Position numbers and translations under genes: made by a program. A DNA stretch of 64,000 nucleotides from Microlunatus flavus (lineage in GTDB: Bacteria > Actinomycetota > Actinomycetes > Propionibacteriales > Propionibacteriaceae), in the NCBI RefSeq assembly GCF_900110855.1, contig NZ_FOFA01000007.1, positions 124,001 to 188,000 of the forward strand, in the 5' to 3' direction. Positions 9,731-18,082 of the stretch are shown one piece after another. Under the pieces are notes generated by a model. It was not told where the DNA came from. It was given only the letters and a program-made list of their open reading frames with translations, and did not search any database. The first letter of the stretch is position 1; the number at the start of each line of letters is the position of its first letter.

Positions 9731-11095
9731 ATGTCCCTGTCAGCACCGTCAGCACCGTCAGCACCGTCCGCGCAGCCGGCGCCGTCCCCCACGAGCGCAC
9801 CCGCCCCCGACCGGATCACGTACGTGGTCGACACCTCGGTCCTGCTGTCCGACCCGAGCGCCCTGCGCCGGTTCGCCGAGCACGACGTCGTCCTGCCGCT
9901 CGTCGTCGTCACCGAGCTCGAGGGCAAGCGCCACGACGCCGAGCTCGGCTACTTCGCCCGGACGGCCCTGCGCCACCTCGACGACCTCCGGGTCGCCCAC
10001 GGCCGCCTGGACGCGCCCGTCCCCGCGAACGACGAGGGCGGCACGCTCCACGTCGAGCTCAACCACACCGACCCCACCGCGCTGCCGGCCGGCTTCCGGC
10101 TGGGCGACAACGACTCGCGCATCCTCGCCGTCGCGCTGAACTACGCCGCCGAGGGCCGCGACGTCACCCTGGTCTCCAAGGACCTGCCGATGCGGGTCAA
10201 GGCGGCCTCCGTCGGGCTGCGGGCCGAGGAGTACCGCGCCGAGCTGGCCGTCAGCACCGGCTGGACCGGCATGGTCGAGGTGGACGCGACCAGCGCCGAG
10301 CTCGACGCCCTGTACGAGGCGGGCACCCTCGACCTCGAGGCCGCCCGCGACCTGCCGTGCCACACCGGCGTGGTGCTGCTCGGCTCCAGCTCCACGGCGC
10401 TCGCCCGCGTCACGCCCAACAAGGAGGTGCGCCTGGTCAAGGACCGCGACGCCTTCGGCGTGCACGGCCGCTCCGCCGAGCAGCGCGTCGCGCTCGACCT
10501 CCTGCTGGACCCGACCGTGGGCATCGTCTCGCTCGGCGGTCGCGCCGGGACCGGCAAGTCGGCGCTCGCGCTGTGCGCCGGCCTGGAGGCCGTCCTGGAA
10601 CGTCGTCAGCACAGCAAGGTCGTCGTGTTCCGCCCCCTGTACGCCGTCGGCGGCCAGGACCTCGGCTACCTGCCGGGCTCGGAGGGGGAGAAGATGGCGC
10701 CCTGGGCCCAGGCGGTGTTCGACACGCTCGGCGCGGTCACCTCCAAGGTCGTCATCGAGGAGGTGATGGACCGCGGCCTGCTCGAGGTCCTGCCCCTCAC
10801 CCACATCCGCGGCCGCTCGCTGCACGACGCGTTCGTGATCGTCGACGAGGCCCAGTCGCTGGAGCGCAACGTCCTCCTCACCGTGCTGAGCCGCATCGGC
10901 CAGGACTCGCGCGTGGTGCTCACCCACGACGTCGCCCAGCGCGACAACCTCCGTGTCGGCCGTCACGACGGGGTGGCCGCCGTGGTCGAGAAGCTCAAGG
11001 GCCACCCGCTCTTCGCCCACGTCACGCTGCACCGTTCCGAGCGCTCGCCGATCGCGGCCCTGGTGACCGACATGCTGGAGGACCTGGGCATCTGA
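9731..11095 (+). CDS. phoH: PhoH-family ATPase with PIN domain (PhoH2)
   Basis: 454 residues from ATG 9731, with GAAGGG as ribosome site. After a Ser/Ala/Pro-rich head, residues about 28-150 form a PIN ribonuclease domain ([27 protein letters not shown], acidic active-site residues) and about 240-454 a PhoH helicase-like ATPase with Walker [13 protein letters not shown] and Walker [10 protein letters not shown]. This is the PhoH2 layout: RNA unwinding plus RNA cleavage. The mycobacterial phoH2 has a small antitoxin gene (phoAT) upstream; I found no convincing separate ORF in that position. Confidence 0.93.
   Translation: MSLSAPSAPSAPSAQPAPSPTSAPAPDRITYVVDTSVLLSDPSALRRFAEHDVVLPLVVVTELEGKRHDAELGYFARTALRHLDDLRVAHGRLDAPVPANDEGGTLHVELNHTDPTALPAGFRLGDNDSRILAVALNYAAEGRDVTLVSKDLPMRVKAASVGLRAEEYRAELAVSTGWTGMVEVDATSAELDALYEAGTLDLEAARDLPCHTGVVLLGSSSTALARVTPNKEVRLVKDRDAFGVHGRSAEQRVALDLLLDPTVGIVSLGGRAGTGKSALALCAGLEAVLERRQHSKVVVFRPLYAVGGQDLGYLPGSEGEKMAPWAQAVFDTLGAVTSKVVIEEVMDRGLLEVLPLTHIRGRSLHDAFVIVDEAQSLERNVLLTVLSRIGQDSRVVLTHDVAQRDNLRVGRHDGVAAVVEKLKGHPLFAHVTLHRSERSPIAALVTDMLEDLGI
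9739..9765 (+). repeat. Three perfect 9-base tandem repeats at the phoH 5' end
   Basis: GTCAGCACC occurs three times head to tail and encodes a Ser-Ala-Pro repeat just after the initiator codon. Gain or loss of a unit keeps the frame, so this only changes head length. Confidence 0.8.
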
Positions 11096-11106
11096 TGCCC
11101 GCCGTC

Positions 11107-11143
11107 CGGCGGCCTCCCGGGCAGCCCCCCCCGGAGGCCGCCG
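11107..11143 (+). terminator. Terminator hairpin of phoH
   Basis: 11-base perfect stem (CGGCGGCCTCC / GGAGGCCGCCG) with a 15-base C-rich loop, starting 11 bases after the PhoH stop. No U-tract follows, usual for high-GC actinobacterial terminators. Confidence 0.7.
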
Positions 11144-11221
11144 AACGTTACTGTGATCATGCGGACCGGGGAAGATTCCGCGTATTTCACTTTGATAACG
11201 ACGCTGTGGCACCCTCGTCCG
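11144..11221 (+). promoter_or_regulatory. AT-richer leader ahead of the first transglycosylase gene
   Basis: This 78-base stretch is noticeably richer in A/T than its surroundings. It holds CGTTACTGTGATCATG near its start and TTTCACTTTGATAACG near its end, so CGTTA and TAACG face each other. It must contain the promoter; I could not assign a clear -35/-10 pair or a known riboswitch. Confidence 0.35.
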
Positions 11222-11947
11222 ATGCGTCGACTCGTCCGTCATGGCCTCGCCGGGGTCGGAGCCGCCACCTTCGCCGTCGTGGCCGGTGTGACCGCGCTCG
11301 GCGCGCCCGCCACGACCACGCTGGCGGAGCCCGCCAACAGCCTCGCCCCGCAGTCCGTCATCGCCCCGCTGGTCCCGGCCGACCCGGCCGTCGAGGCCCA
11401 GCGCGCCGCGAGCGCGCAGCGGGAGAACCGCGACGCGGAGCGCACCCGGATCACGGACGCCGCCACCCTCGCGGCCACCGAGCGGGCGAATGACCTGGGC
11501 GACCAGGGCAAGGCCATCACCAAGAAGTCCGACCAGATCAAGGCCGCCCGCGCCAAGGCGAAGGCCGAGGCCAAGGCCAGGGCGGCCGCCGCGGAGAAGA
11601 AGCGGAAGGCCGCCATCAAGGCGCAGGGCTACGAGGCCGGGGTCACCGACCCGCGCGAGATGGCGCAGCAGATCCTGCAGAACAAGTTCGGCTACGGCAG
11701 CGACCAGTTTTCCTGCTTCGACTGGATCATCAAGCACGAGAGCGGCTGGAACGTCCACGCCACCAACGCGAGCTCCGGCGCGTACGGGCTCCCGCAGTCG
11801 CTGCCCGGCTCCAAGATGGCGAGCGTCGCCTCCGACTGGCGCGACAACCCGGCGACCCAGATCATCTGGGGTGCGCAGTACATGAAGTCCCGCTACGGCA
11901 GCCCCTGCGGGGCGAAGTCGCACTGGGAGAGCGCCGGCAACTACTGA
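11222..11947 (+). CDS. Secreted transglycosylase-like protein, paralogue 1
   Basis: 241 residues from ATG 11222 (MRRLVRHGLAG). A signal peptide (about 1-34) is followed by a proline-containing spacer, a strongly charged coiled-coil region (about 60-135, Lys/Ala/Glu-rich), and a C-terminal lysozyme-like domain with FSCFDWIIKHESGWNV, where E is the expected catalytic acid, then GAYGLPQSLPGSKM and the family ending SHWESAGNYY. Two Cys in the domain could pair. It probably trims peptidoglycan outside the membrane. The next gene is a close paralogue. Confidence 0.85.
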   Translation: MRRLVRHGLAGVGAATFAVVAGVTALGAPATTTLAEPANSLAPQSVIAPLVPADPAVEAQRAASAQRENRDAERTRITDAATLAATERANDLGDQGKAITKKSDQIKAARAKAKAEAKARAAAAEKKRKAAIKAQGYEAGVTDPREMAQQILQNKFGYGSDQFSCFDWIIKHESGWNVHATNASSGAYGLPQSLPGSKMASVASDWRDNPATQIIWGAQYMKSRYGSPCGAKSHWESAGNY

Positions 11948-11948
11948 T

Positions 11949-11971
11949 CGCTGCTCCCCGCGGGAGCAGCG
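11949..11971 (+). terminator. Hairpin between the two transglycosylase paralogues
   Basis: 10-base perfect stem CGCTGCTCCC / GGGAGCAGCG with a 3-base loop, directly after the first gene's stop. It would end or attenuate transcription before paralogue 2. Confidence 0.75.
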
Positions 11972-12013
11972 GACCGGCGGCCCGTGAGCGGGTCGCGTGG
12001 CAACCTTGGGGGT

Positions 12014-12769
12014 GTGCGTTCGGTCGTCCGCCACGGGCTCGTCGGGGTCGTGGCCGCGGTCTGCGTCGGGGCGGGTGCCGCGGCGTTCGTGACGCCCAGC
12101 CCGACGAGCACGGTCGCCGACCCGCCCGCCGCCAGCGTCGCGCCGGGTGAGTTCGTCCCGGTGGCCTACGCCCCGGCCGACCCGGTCGCCGACGCCGAGC
12201 GCGCGGCGACCGCCGCGCGGGACGACCGCGACGCCGAGCGCGCCCGCGTCGCCGCCGTGGCCGCCGGCTCCGCCTACCAGCGGGCGCTCAGCCTGAGCGC
12301 CCAGGGCGAGGCGATCGACCGGCAGTCGACGCAGAAGAAGGCCGAGATCAAGGCCCAGGTACAGGCGGCGAAGGAGCGGGCCGAGGCGGCCGAGGCCGAG
12401 GCCGCGGCGGCCGAGGAGCGGGCGCGGCAGGCCGCGATCGCCAACCAGGGCTACACGCCGGGCACCACCGACGTCCGGGAGATCGCCCGCCAGATCCTCG
12501 CGAACAAGTTCAGCTACGGCGAGGACCAGTTCTCCTGCTTCGACTGGATCATCAAGCGCGAGAGCGGCTGGAACGTCCACGCCACCAACCCGAGCTCGGG
12601 CGCGTACGGGCTCCCGCAGTCGCTGCCCGGGTCCAAGATGGCCAGCGTCGCGGCCGACTGGCGCGACAACCCCGCGACCCAGATCATCTGGGGCGTCAGC
12701 TACATGAAGAGCCGCTACGGCAGCCCCTGCGACGCCAAGTCGCACTGGGAGAGCGCCGGGAATTATTAG
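12014..12769 (+). CDS. Secreted transglycosylase-like protein, paralogue 2
   Basis: 251 residues from GTG 12014, chosen because VRSVVRHGLVG aligns with the start of paralogue 1; a GTG at 11984 is an alternative. Signal peptide about 1-30, long Glu/Ala coiled coil (about 60-160), then the same lysozyme-like domain: FSCFDWIIKRESGWNV, GAYGLPQSLPGSKM and ESAGNYY. The catalytic domains of the two paralogues are nearly identical while the coiled coils differ, so duplication was followed by change in the spacer. It overlaps the convergent DUF1080 gene by four bases. Confidence 0.85.
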   Translation: MRSVVRHGLVGVVAAVCVGAGAAAFVTPSPTSTVADPPAASVAPGEFVPVAYAPADPVADAERAATAARDDRDAERARVAAVAAGSAYQRALSLSAQGEAIDRQSTQKKAEIKAQVQAAKERAEAAEAEAAAAEERARQAAIANQGYTPGTTDVREIARQILANKFSYGEDQFSCFDWIIKRESGWNVHATNPSSGAYGLPQSLPGSKMASVAADWRDNPATQIIWGVSYMKSRYGSPCDAKSHWESAGNY

Positions 12770-13638
12770 TCCCCCGGCGAAAGCTCCTTGATCTCCAGCG
12801 CGCGCCACCGGCAGCGGGCGCCGCGGGCCCAGCGGGCCTCGCCGAAGCGGGGGTCGTTGTCGTGGACCTCGAGGGCCAGGTGGCCGGAACGGCCGAGGAA
12901 CGCGGCCACGGCGTCCGCGTCGTAGTTCGGCGCCTCCAGCGTGGCGAGGTCGATCTCGGCGACGAGGACGTCGTTGACCCAGGTCGTGGCGCGCGGCTTG
13001 GCGCCGACGCAGCGCACGCGCAGGCGGTTCCAGTCGCCGAACCGCCACGCCGCGAGGAACGCCTCCGGGTCGCCCCGGCGGACGAGGCGCGCGGGCTTGT
13101 CGGGCGTCATCGGCTCGAGGGTCGTCGCCGGATCCTCCAGCACGAGCCCGTCCGGGGTCCCGTCGGCGCCGGTGGAGACGTCGAGGACGTACGGGACGGC
13201 GTGGAAGTTCGCCAGGCCGTTGCCGAAGAAGCCGCCGATCGAGCCCGACTTGCGGTGGTCGACGAGGACCTGCAGCCCGTGCCAGGTGTCGCGGCGGCGC
13301 CGGAGCATGACGCCGGTGTCCGCCGGCCAGTCCGGGCGCATCTCGAGCCGCAGCTCGAAGTCGCCGAAGGTGCGGTCGGAGACCAGGTAGCCGCCGAAGC
13401 CGGGGTGGTCGGGGTCCTGGAACCCCTCGATGGCGCCGTCCACCACCTCCCACCGGGCGGGGTACGCGCGCGCGTCGGCGTCGGCCTGGGCGAGGTCGGC
13501 CCGCCCGGCGAGGTCCGGACCGCCGGGCCACACCGAGCCGAACGTCCGGGGCGCGGCGTGCCAGCCCGCCAGCGTGCTGCCGTCGAACAGGGGCACGAAG
13601 CCCTCGTCGGTCGTGGCCGGCTCGTCCTGCGGTGCCAT
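12766..13638 (-). CDS. DUF1080 (3-keto-disaccharide hydrolase-type) protein
   Basis: 290 residues from ATG 13638 with CAGGAG as ribosome site. The sequence opens EGFVPLFDGSTLAGWH and has ARWEVVDGAIEG, GGYLVSDRTFGDFELRLEM, DTGVMLRRR, DWNRLRVRC and TWVNDVLVAEID, the beta-sandwich (concanavalin-like) pattern of DUF1080, which includes enzymes splitting 3-keto-glycosides. No signal peptide is seen, so it should act in the cytoplasm. It diverges from the aldo/keto reductase operon over 13639-13735, which contains the palindromic operator, so both sides are probably controlled by the same LacI protein. Confidence 0.82.
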   Translation of the reverse strand: MAPQDEPATTDEGFVPLFDGSTLAGWHAAPRTFGSVWPGGPDLAGRADLAQADADARAYPARWEVVDGAIEGFQDPDHPGFGGYLVSDRTFGDFELRLEMRPDWPADTGVMLRRRRDTWHGLQVLVDHRKSGSIGGFFGNGLANFHAVPYVLDVSTGADGTPDGLVLEDPATTLEPMTPDKPARLVRRGDPEAFLAAWRFGDWNRLRVRCVGAKPRATTWVNDVLVAEIDLATLEAPNYDADAVAAFLGRSGHLALEVHDNDPRFGEARWARGARCRWRALEIKELSPGD

Positions 13639-13683
13639 GCGTGCTCCTGGTGGAAGGGCGTGCGCGTGCGGGAGGGAGATGCG

Positions 13684-13706
13684 TAGGGTACCGAGAAACC
13701 GGTTTC
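13684..13706 (+). promoter_or_regulatory. Promoter -10 and LacI-type operator, copy 1
   Basis: The perfect palindrome GAAACCGGTTTC occupies 13695-13706 and follows a possible -10 TAGGGT at 13684-13689, so a bound repressor would cover the transcription start. The same palindrome, with the same following GAG, recurs at 15806-15819. Half-sites of this shape with a central CG are typical of LacI-family proteins, and a LacI gene is the second gene downstream. Confidence 0.75.
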
Positions 13707-13735
13707 GAGACCGGCCGTGCTCGGAAGGGGTTGCG

Positions 13736-14695
13736 ATGGGGTCACCGGTGGCGGTCAGCGGGCTGCGCCTGCTCGGGCGGACAGGTCTGGAGGTGTCGCC
13801 GGTCTCCCTCGGGGCCTCCACCCTGGGGCAGGACCGCCCGCTCGGCGAGCCGCCCAGCGAGCACGCCGCGGAGACGGCGCGCACGATGCTGACGGGCCCG
13901 TTCCGGCTGGTCGACAGCTCGAACAGCTACGGCCAGGGGCGCAGCGAGGCGGCGCTCGGGGCCGGTCTCGCCGCGCTCGGCGGGCACCTCCCCGACGGGG
14001 TCGTCCTCGCCACCAAGGCCGACTGCGACCTGACGACGGGGCGCTTCGACCACGACCGCGTCCTGCGCTCCTTCGAGGAGTCGACCCGGCGCGTGGGGGT
14101 CGACCACTTCCCCCTCTACCACCTGCACGACCCGTACACGGTCTCCTTCGCCGACACCATGGGCCCGCAGGGCGCGGTCGCGGCGCTCGTACGCCTGCGG
14201 GACGAGGGCGCGGTCGGCCACCTCGGCATCGCGGCCGGCCCCCTCTCGCTCGTCGACGCCTACGTCCGCACCGGGGTGTTCGACGTCGTGCTCACCCACA
14301 ACCGCTACACGCTGCTCAACCGCTCGGCCGCCGAGCTGATCAGCGCCTGGTCCGAGCGCGGGCTCGGCGTGCTGAACGGCGCGGCCTTCGGCGGCGGGCT
14401 GCTGGCGCGGGGGTCACGCCCGGGTGCCACCTACGCCTACGAGCCGGCGCCCGCGGAGGTGCTCGCCTTCGTCGAGCGGCTCGACGCCGTGTGCCGCGAG
14501 TGGGACGTCCCGATGCCGGCCGCCGCCCTGCAGTTCTCGCTGCGCAACCCCGCCATCTCCACCACGCTGGTCGGCACGGCCGTGCCGGCCCGGGTCGAGC
14601 AGACGCGCGTCCTCGCCGAGCGCGTGATCCCCGACGGGTTCTGGGATGCTGTCGACGAGCTCGGGACCCCGCCCGTCGACTTCGGCGAGGACTGA
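13736..14695 (+). CDS. Aldo/keto reductase (sugar dehydrogenase type), island 1
   Basis: 319 residues from ATG 13736 with GGAAGGGG upstream. Aldo/keto reductase signatures: start of the barrel RLLGRTGLEVSPVSLGASTLG, catalytic set in DSSNSYGQGRSE (Asp, Tyr), ATKADCD (Lys) and YHLHDP (His), and C-terminal cofactor-binding STTLVGTA. The pattern resembles D-threo-aldose/L-fucose 1-dehydrogenases, which oxidise a sugar to its lactone with NAD(P). Its neighbours (acid-sugar dehydratase and PfkB kinase) agree with an oxidative sugar pathway; the precise sugar is not known. A paralogue lies at 55034-56062. Confidence 0.85.
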   Translation: MGSPVAVSGLRLLGRTGLEVSPVSLGASTLGQDRPLGEPPSEHAAETARTMLTGPFRLVDSSNSYGQGRSEAALGAGLAALGGHLPDGVVLATKADCDLTTGRFDHDRVLRSFEESTRRVGVDHFPLYHLHDPYTVSFADTMGPQGAVAALVRLRDEGAVGHLGIAAGPLSLVDAYVRTGVFDVVLTHNRYTLLNRSAAELISAWSERGLGVLNGAAFGGGLLARGSRPGATYAYEPAPAEVLAFVERLDAVCREWDVPMPAAALQFSLRNPAISTTLVGTAVPARVEQTRVLAERVIPDGFWDAVDELGTPPVDFGED

Positions 14696-14736
14696 GACCC
14701 GCGCACGAGCTCGCGGGCCGGCGAGGGGAGTCGTCC

Positions 14737-15768
14737 ATGACCAGGAGTGCCGAGGGGCAGCGCCGGGTCACCATCTCCGACATCGCGCTGCTCGCGGGGT
14801 GCTCCAAGGCGACGGTGTCCAAGGCGGTCAACAACCAGCCCGGGATCTCGGAGGAGGCCCGGCAGCGGGTCCTGCGCATCGCGGAGCTCGCCGGCTGGCG
14901 CCCGTCGGCCCGGGCCGTGGCCCTGGCGGGACGCACCCGGACGGTCGGGTTCATCCTCAACCGGCGACCGGACCTGCTGGCGGCCGACCCGTACCACGCC
15001 GAGCTGGTCTCGGGCATCGAGTCGGTCCTCGCGCGCCACGGCTACTGGCTGCTGCTGCGCATCGCCACCCACCCCAGCGCGGCGGAGGAGGCGGCGACCT
15101 ACCGCGAGCTCGCGCACTCCCACCGCGTCGACGGCGTGCTGGTGGCGGAGACGAGCGTCGACGACTTCCGCTTCGGGCTCGTGGACGAGCTCGGGCTGCC
15201 GGCGGTGGTCGTCAGCCGGCCCTGGTCGCCGGTGGACCTGCCCTGGGAGGGGCCCGAGCACCCCGGCGGCGGCATGGACGAGGCGGTCCGCCACCTCGTC
15301 GAGCGCGGCCGCGACCGCATCGCGTACGTCTGCGGTCCGCCCAGCCGGTCCTACGTCGTCTACCGCACGCGGACGCTCGTGCAGGCCGTGGCGGACGCGG
15401 GCACCGCGCTGGTCGGGATCCGGCAGACCGACGCCTCGGCGGAGGAGGGCTTCGCCGCGACGGCGGCGCTCCTGGCCCAGCCGCAGCGGCCGACGGCGAT
15501 CCTCTACGACAACGACCAGATGGCGCTGGCCGGCTGCCGGGCCGTCAACGCGGCGGGGCTGCGCATCCCCGACGACGTGGCGGTGGTGGGTCACGACGAC
15601 CTGTCGGCCAGCCGCTGGTCCACCCCGGCGCTGACGACCGTGTCGCAGGACGTCTTCGGCCTCGGGGTGCGCTGCGCCTCGCGCCTGCTGGGCATCCTCG
15701 GCGAGCAGGTCGAGGAGCCGCCGCCCTTCGCCGACCCGGTCCTGGTCGTCCGGGAGTCCGCGGGCTAG
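14737..15768 (+). CDS. LacI-family transcriptional regulator of island 1
   Basis: 343 residues from ATG 14737 after GAGGGGAG. The N-terminal helix-turn-helix is clear (TISDIALLAGCSKATVSKAVNN) and ends in a hinge helix (RPSARAVALAG); residues about 65-343 form the periplasmic-binding-protein-like sensor domain, with VAVVGHDDLSASRW near the end. It is embedded in the operon it most likely represses through the palindromes at 13695 and 15806; the inducer is presumably a pathway sugar or sugar acid. Confidence 0.92.
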   Translation: MTRSAEGQRRVTISDIALLAGCSKATVSKAVNNQPGISEEARQRVLRIAELAGWRPSARAVALAGRTRTVGFILNRRPDLLAADPYHAELVSGIESVLARHGYWLLLRIATHPSAAEEAATYRELAHSHRVDGVLVAETSVDDFRFGLVDELGLPAVVVSRPWSPVDLPWEGPEHPGGGMDEAVRHLVERGRDRIAYVCGPPSRSYVVYRTRTLVQAVADAGTALVGIRQTDASAEEGFAATAALLAQPQRPTAILYDNDQMALAGCRAVNAAGLRIPDDVAVVGHDDLSASRWSTPALTTVSQDVFGLGVRCASRLLGILGEQVEEPPPFADPVLVVRESAG

Positions 15769-15795
15769 GGCTGGCGCCGTCGCGGACAGCCCCTG

Positions 15796-15819
15796 CTAGC
15801 GTCGGCGAAACCGGTTTCG
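15796..15819 (+). promoter_or_regulatory. Promoter -10 and LacI-type operator, copy 2
   Basis: CGAAACCGGTTTCG (15806-15819), a perfect 14-base palindrome, follows a possible -10 TAGCGT (15796-15801). It lies between the LacI gene and the dehydratase gene, giving the dehydratase and kinase genes their own regulated promoter. Confidence 0.75.
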
Positions 15820-15875
15820 AGTCCGTCCGACCCTACGAGGGCCGGGCGGTCGGTCCACGAGCGAGGAGCACGACC

Positions 15876-17066
15876 ATGAAGATCACCGCCATCCGCTGCG
15901 CCCTCCTCGGTGACAGCCCGGTGATCCGCGTGGTGACCGACGAAGGGGTCGACGGCTACAGCCAGATCGAGTCGTCCAAGCCGTACATGGCCACGGTCGT
16001 CCCCCTCTACGAACCCTTCCTGCTCGGCGAGGACCCGACCGACATCGAGCGCTGCATGCTCAAGATCCGCCGGTTCGCGGCGTTCAAGCCCTGGGGGAGC
16101 GTGGTCTCCGCGCTCGAGGTCGCGCTGCACGACCTGACGGGCAAGGCGTACGGGCTGCCCGTCTACAAGCTGCTCGGCGGCAAGGTCCGCGACCGCGTCC
16201 GCGTCTACAACGGCGGCGTCCGCCCGGTCCTCGAGGGCCACGAGCCGGAGCACTACGCCGCCGCGATGGCCGAGATGAAGGCGGCGCCCGAGGGCTTCAC
16301 GATCATCAAGGAGGGAGTCGGCTTCCACGGCTTCATGAGCCAGAACGTGGCCGGCTTCATGCTCGGGGACCAGCGCACCGGCCCCCGCCACCCCAACCGC
16401 GGCCCGCTCACCGAGAAGGGCCTCAAGCACACGGTCCGCTGCGTCGAGGCGATGAAGGACGTGCTCGGCGACGAGATCGGGCTGGCGCTCGACATGGGCC
16501 CAGGCTGGACGGTCACCGACGCCATCCGCGTGATGCGGGCTATCGAGCCGCTGAACGTCCTGTGGGGCGAGGACCTGCTGACCGGCGACTATGTCCCGTG
16601 GGTGCACGCCGACCAGTACCGCGAGGTCACCGTCGCCACCACGACGCCCACCCACACCGGCGAGCAGATCTACCTGCGCCAGAACTTCCAGGAGCTGGTC
16701 GAGCGCAAGGCCGTCCGGGTGGTCGGCCCCGACCCGATGGACGTCGGCGGCCTCGCCGAGCTCAAGCGGGTCGCCGAGCTGGCCGACCTGCACGGCGTGC
16801 AGATGGCCCCCCACGGCGTGCTCGACGGCGTCCTGGGGCTCGCGGCGCTGGTGCAGGTCTGCGCGACCCTGCCCGACAACTTCATCGCCTTCGAGTACCC
16901 GGTCGCGGAGCACCCGTGGTGGTACGACATCGTCAGCGGCCTGCCGAGCCCGATCGTCCAGGACGGGTTCGTCACGGTCGGCGACGCCCCCGGGCTGGGC
17001 GTGACCTTCGACGAGGACGCGACCCGGGCGTACCTGCGGCCCGAGGACCAGGGCTTCTTCGACTGA
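15876..17066 (+). CDS. Enolase-superfamily (mandelate racemase/MLE) sugar-acid dehydratase, island 1
   Basis: 396 residues from ATG 15876, GAGGAG upstream. The N-terminal lid domain is followed by a TIM barrel with [16 protein letters not shown], the Lys-bearing [11 protein letters not shown], metal ligands in LALDMGPGW (Asp), LWGEDLL (Glu) and HTGEQIY (Glu), and a catalytic His in MAPHGVLDG. This is the mandelate racemase/muconate lactonising enzyme group, most of whose catabolic members remove water from sugar acids to give 2-keto-3-deoxy acids. A paralogue is at 53790-55037. Substrate is unresolved. Confidence 0.87.
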   Translation: MKITAIRCALLGDSPVIRVVTDEGVDGYSQIESSKPYMATVVPLYEPFLLGEDPTDIERCMLKIRRFAAFKPWGSVVSALEVALHDLTGKAYGLPVYKLLGGKVRDRVRVYNGGVRPVLEGHEPEHYAAAMAEMKAAPEGFTIIKEGVGFHGFMSQNVAGFMLGDQRTGPRHPNRGPLTEKGLKHTVRCVEAMKDVLGDEIGLALDMGPGWTVTDAIRVMRAIEPLNVLWGEDLLTGDYVPWVHADQYREVTVATTTPTHTGEQIYLRQNFQELVERKAVRVVGPDPMDVGGLAELKRVAELADLHGVQMAPHGVLDGVLGLAALVQVCATLPDNFIAFEYPVAEHPWWYDIVSGLPSPIVQDGFVTVGDAPGLGVTFDEDATRAYLRPEDQGFFD

Positions 17067-17107
17067 GCGCGACGGGCGGGGCGGGGTCGGACGAGGCGGG
17101 AGGCGTG

Positions 17108-18079
17108 GTGGCGGGGGACGTGAGCGGAGCCGGTCGTGGGCACCGGGGTGGGGTGCTGACCTTCGGCGAGGCGCTCGTCGGGTACGCGGCGGCGTCGCCC
17201 TCGCTCGCGGCGGCGACCACCTTCGACCGGTTCCTCGGCGGGGCCGACCTCAACGTGGCCGTCGGGCTCCACCGGCTCGGGGTGCCGGCGACGTACGCGA
17301 CGGTGCTCGGCGACGACGCCCACGGCGACTTCGCGGCGGAGCGGCTGCGCGCGCTGGACGTGCCGGCCGTGCTGCGCCGCGCCTCCGGCCCGACCGCGGT
17401 GATGTTCAAGGCCGGGGACGGGAGCGGCGACCCCGAGGTGCTGCAGCTGCGCCGGGGCACCGCGTTCGCGCTCAGCGCCCCCGAGGTCCTGCCCGGCGTC
17501 GCGGCCCTGCTGCCCGGGCTGGGCCACGTGCACCTGACCGGCATCACGCTCGGGATCTCGCCGGCCTCCCGGCAGGCGACGCTCGACCTGCTCGAAGCAG
17601 CGGTCGGAGCCGGGTGCACCGTGTCGTTCGACCCCAACCTGCGCCTGCCCCTGTGGTCGGACCGCGACGAGATGCGCGACGTCCTCCACGCCGTCGCGGC
17701 CCGGGCCGACCTCGTGCTGCCCGGCGTCGAGGAGGCCCGGCTGCTCACCGGCAGCGCCGACCCTGAGGCGGTCGTGGCCTTCTACCTCGGCCTCGGCGCC
17801 CGGGAGGTGGCGGTCAAGCTCGGCGCGCGGGGTGCCGTCGGGGCGACGGCCGACGGGAACCTGGTGCGGTCACGACGGTTCGCCGTCGAGGCGGTCGACA
17901 CGGTCGGCGCCGGGGACGGCTTCGCCGCGGGCTACGTCGCCGGGCTGCTCGGCGGCGAACCCCTCCAGGGACGTCTCGACCGCGCCGCAGCCGTCGGTGC
18001 GCTCGTCACGACCCGGACGGGCGACCTCGACGCCATGCCGGACCGTACGGAGGTCGACGCGCTGCTCGCCGCGAGCTGA
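17108..18079 (+). CDS. PfkB-family kinase, probable 2-keto-3-deoxy-sugar-acid kinase
   Basis: About 323 residues. Several in-frame GTG codons (17105, 17108, 17120, 17153) could start it; 17108 is preceded by GGAGG at 4 bases. Ribokinase-like features: GGADLNVAVGLHRLG near the N-terminus, VSFDPNLRLPLW, ELL/VEEARLLTG equivalents, and VDTVGAGDGFAAGY with the catalytic Asp and anion hole. Downstream of a sugar-acid dehydratase, phosphorylation of 2-keto-3-deoxygluconate or a similar acid is the natural role. No lactonase or aldolase gene is in the island, so these would have to come from elsewhere. Confidence 0.8.
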   Translation: MAGDVSGAGRGHRGGVLTFGEALVGYAAASPSLAAATTFDRFLGGADLNVAVGLHRLGVPATYATVLGDDAHGDFAAERLRALDVPAVLRRASGPTAVMFKAGDGSGDPEVLQLRRGTAFALSAPEVLPGVAALLPGLGHVHLTGITLGISPASRQATLDLLEAAVGAGCTVSFDPNLRLPLWSDRDEMRDVLHAVAARADLVLPGVEEARLLTGSADPEAVVAFYLGLGAREVAVKLGARGAVGATADGNLVRSRRFAVEAVDTVGAGDGFAAGYVAGLLGGEPLQGRLDRAAAVGALVTTRTGDLDAMPDRTEVDALLAAS

Positions 18080-18082
18080 GGC

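Noticed and set aside
11144-11221. c-di-AMP (ydaO-type) riboswitch upstream of the first transglycosylase gene
   Set aside because: Cell-wall hydrolase genes in actinobacteria often have one, but this leader is under 80 bases and lacks the expected conserved elements.
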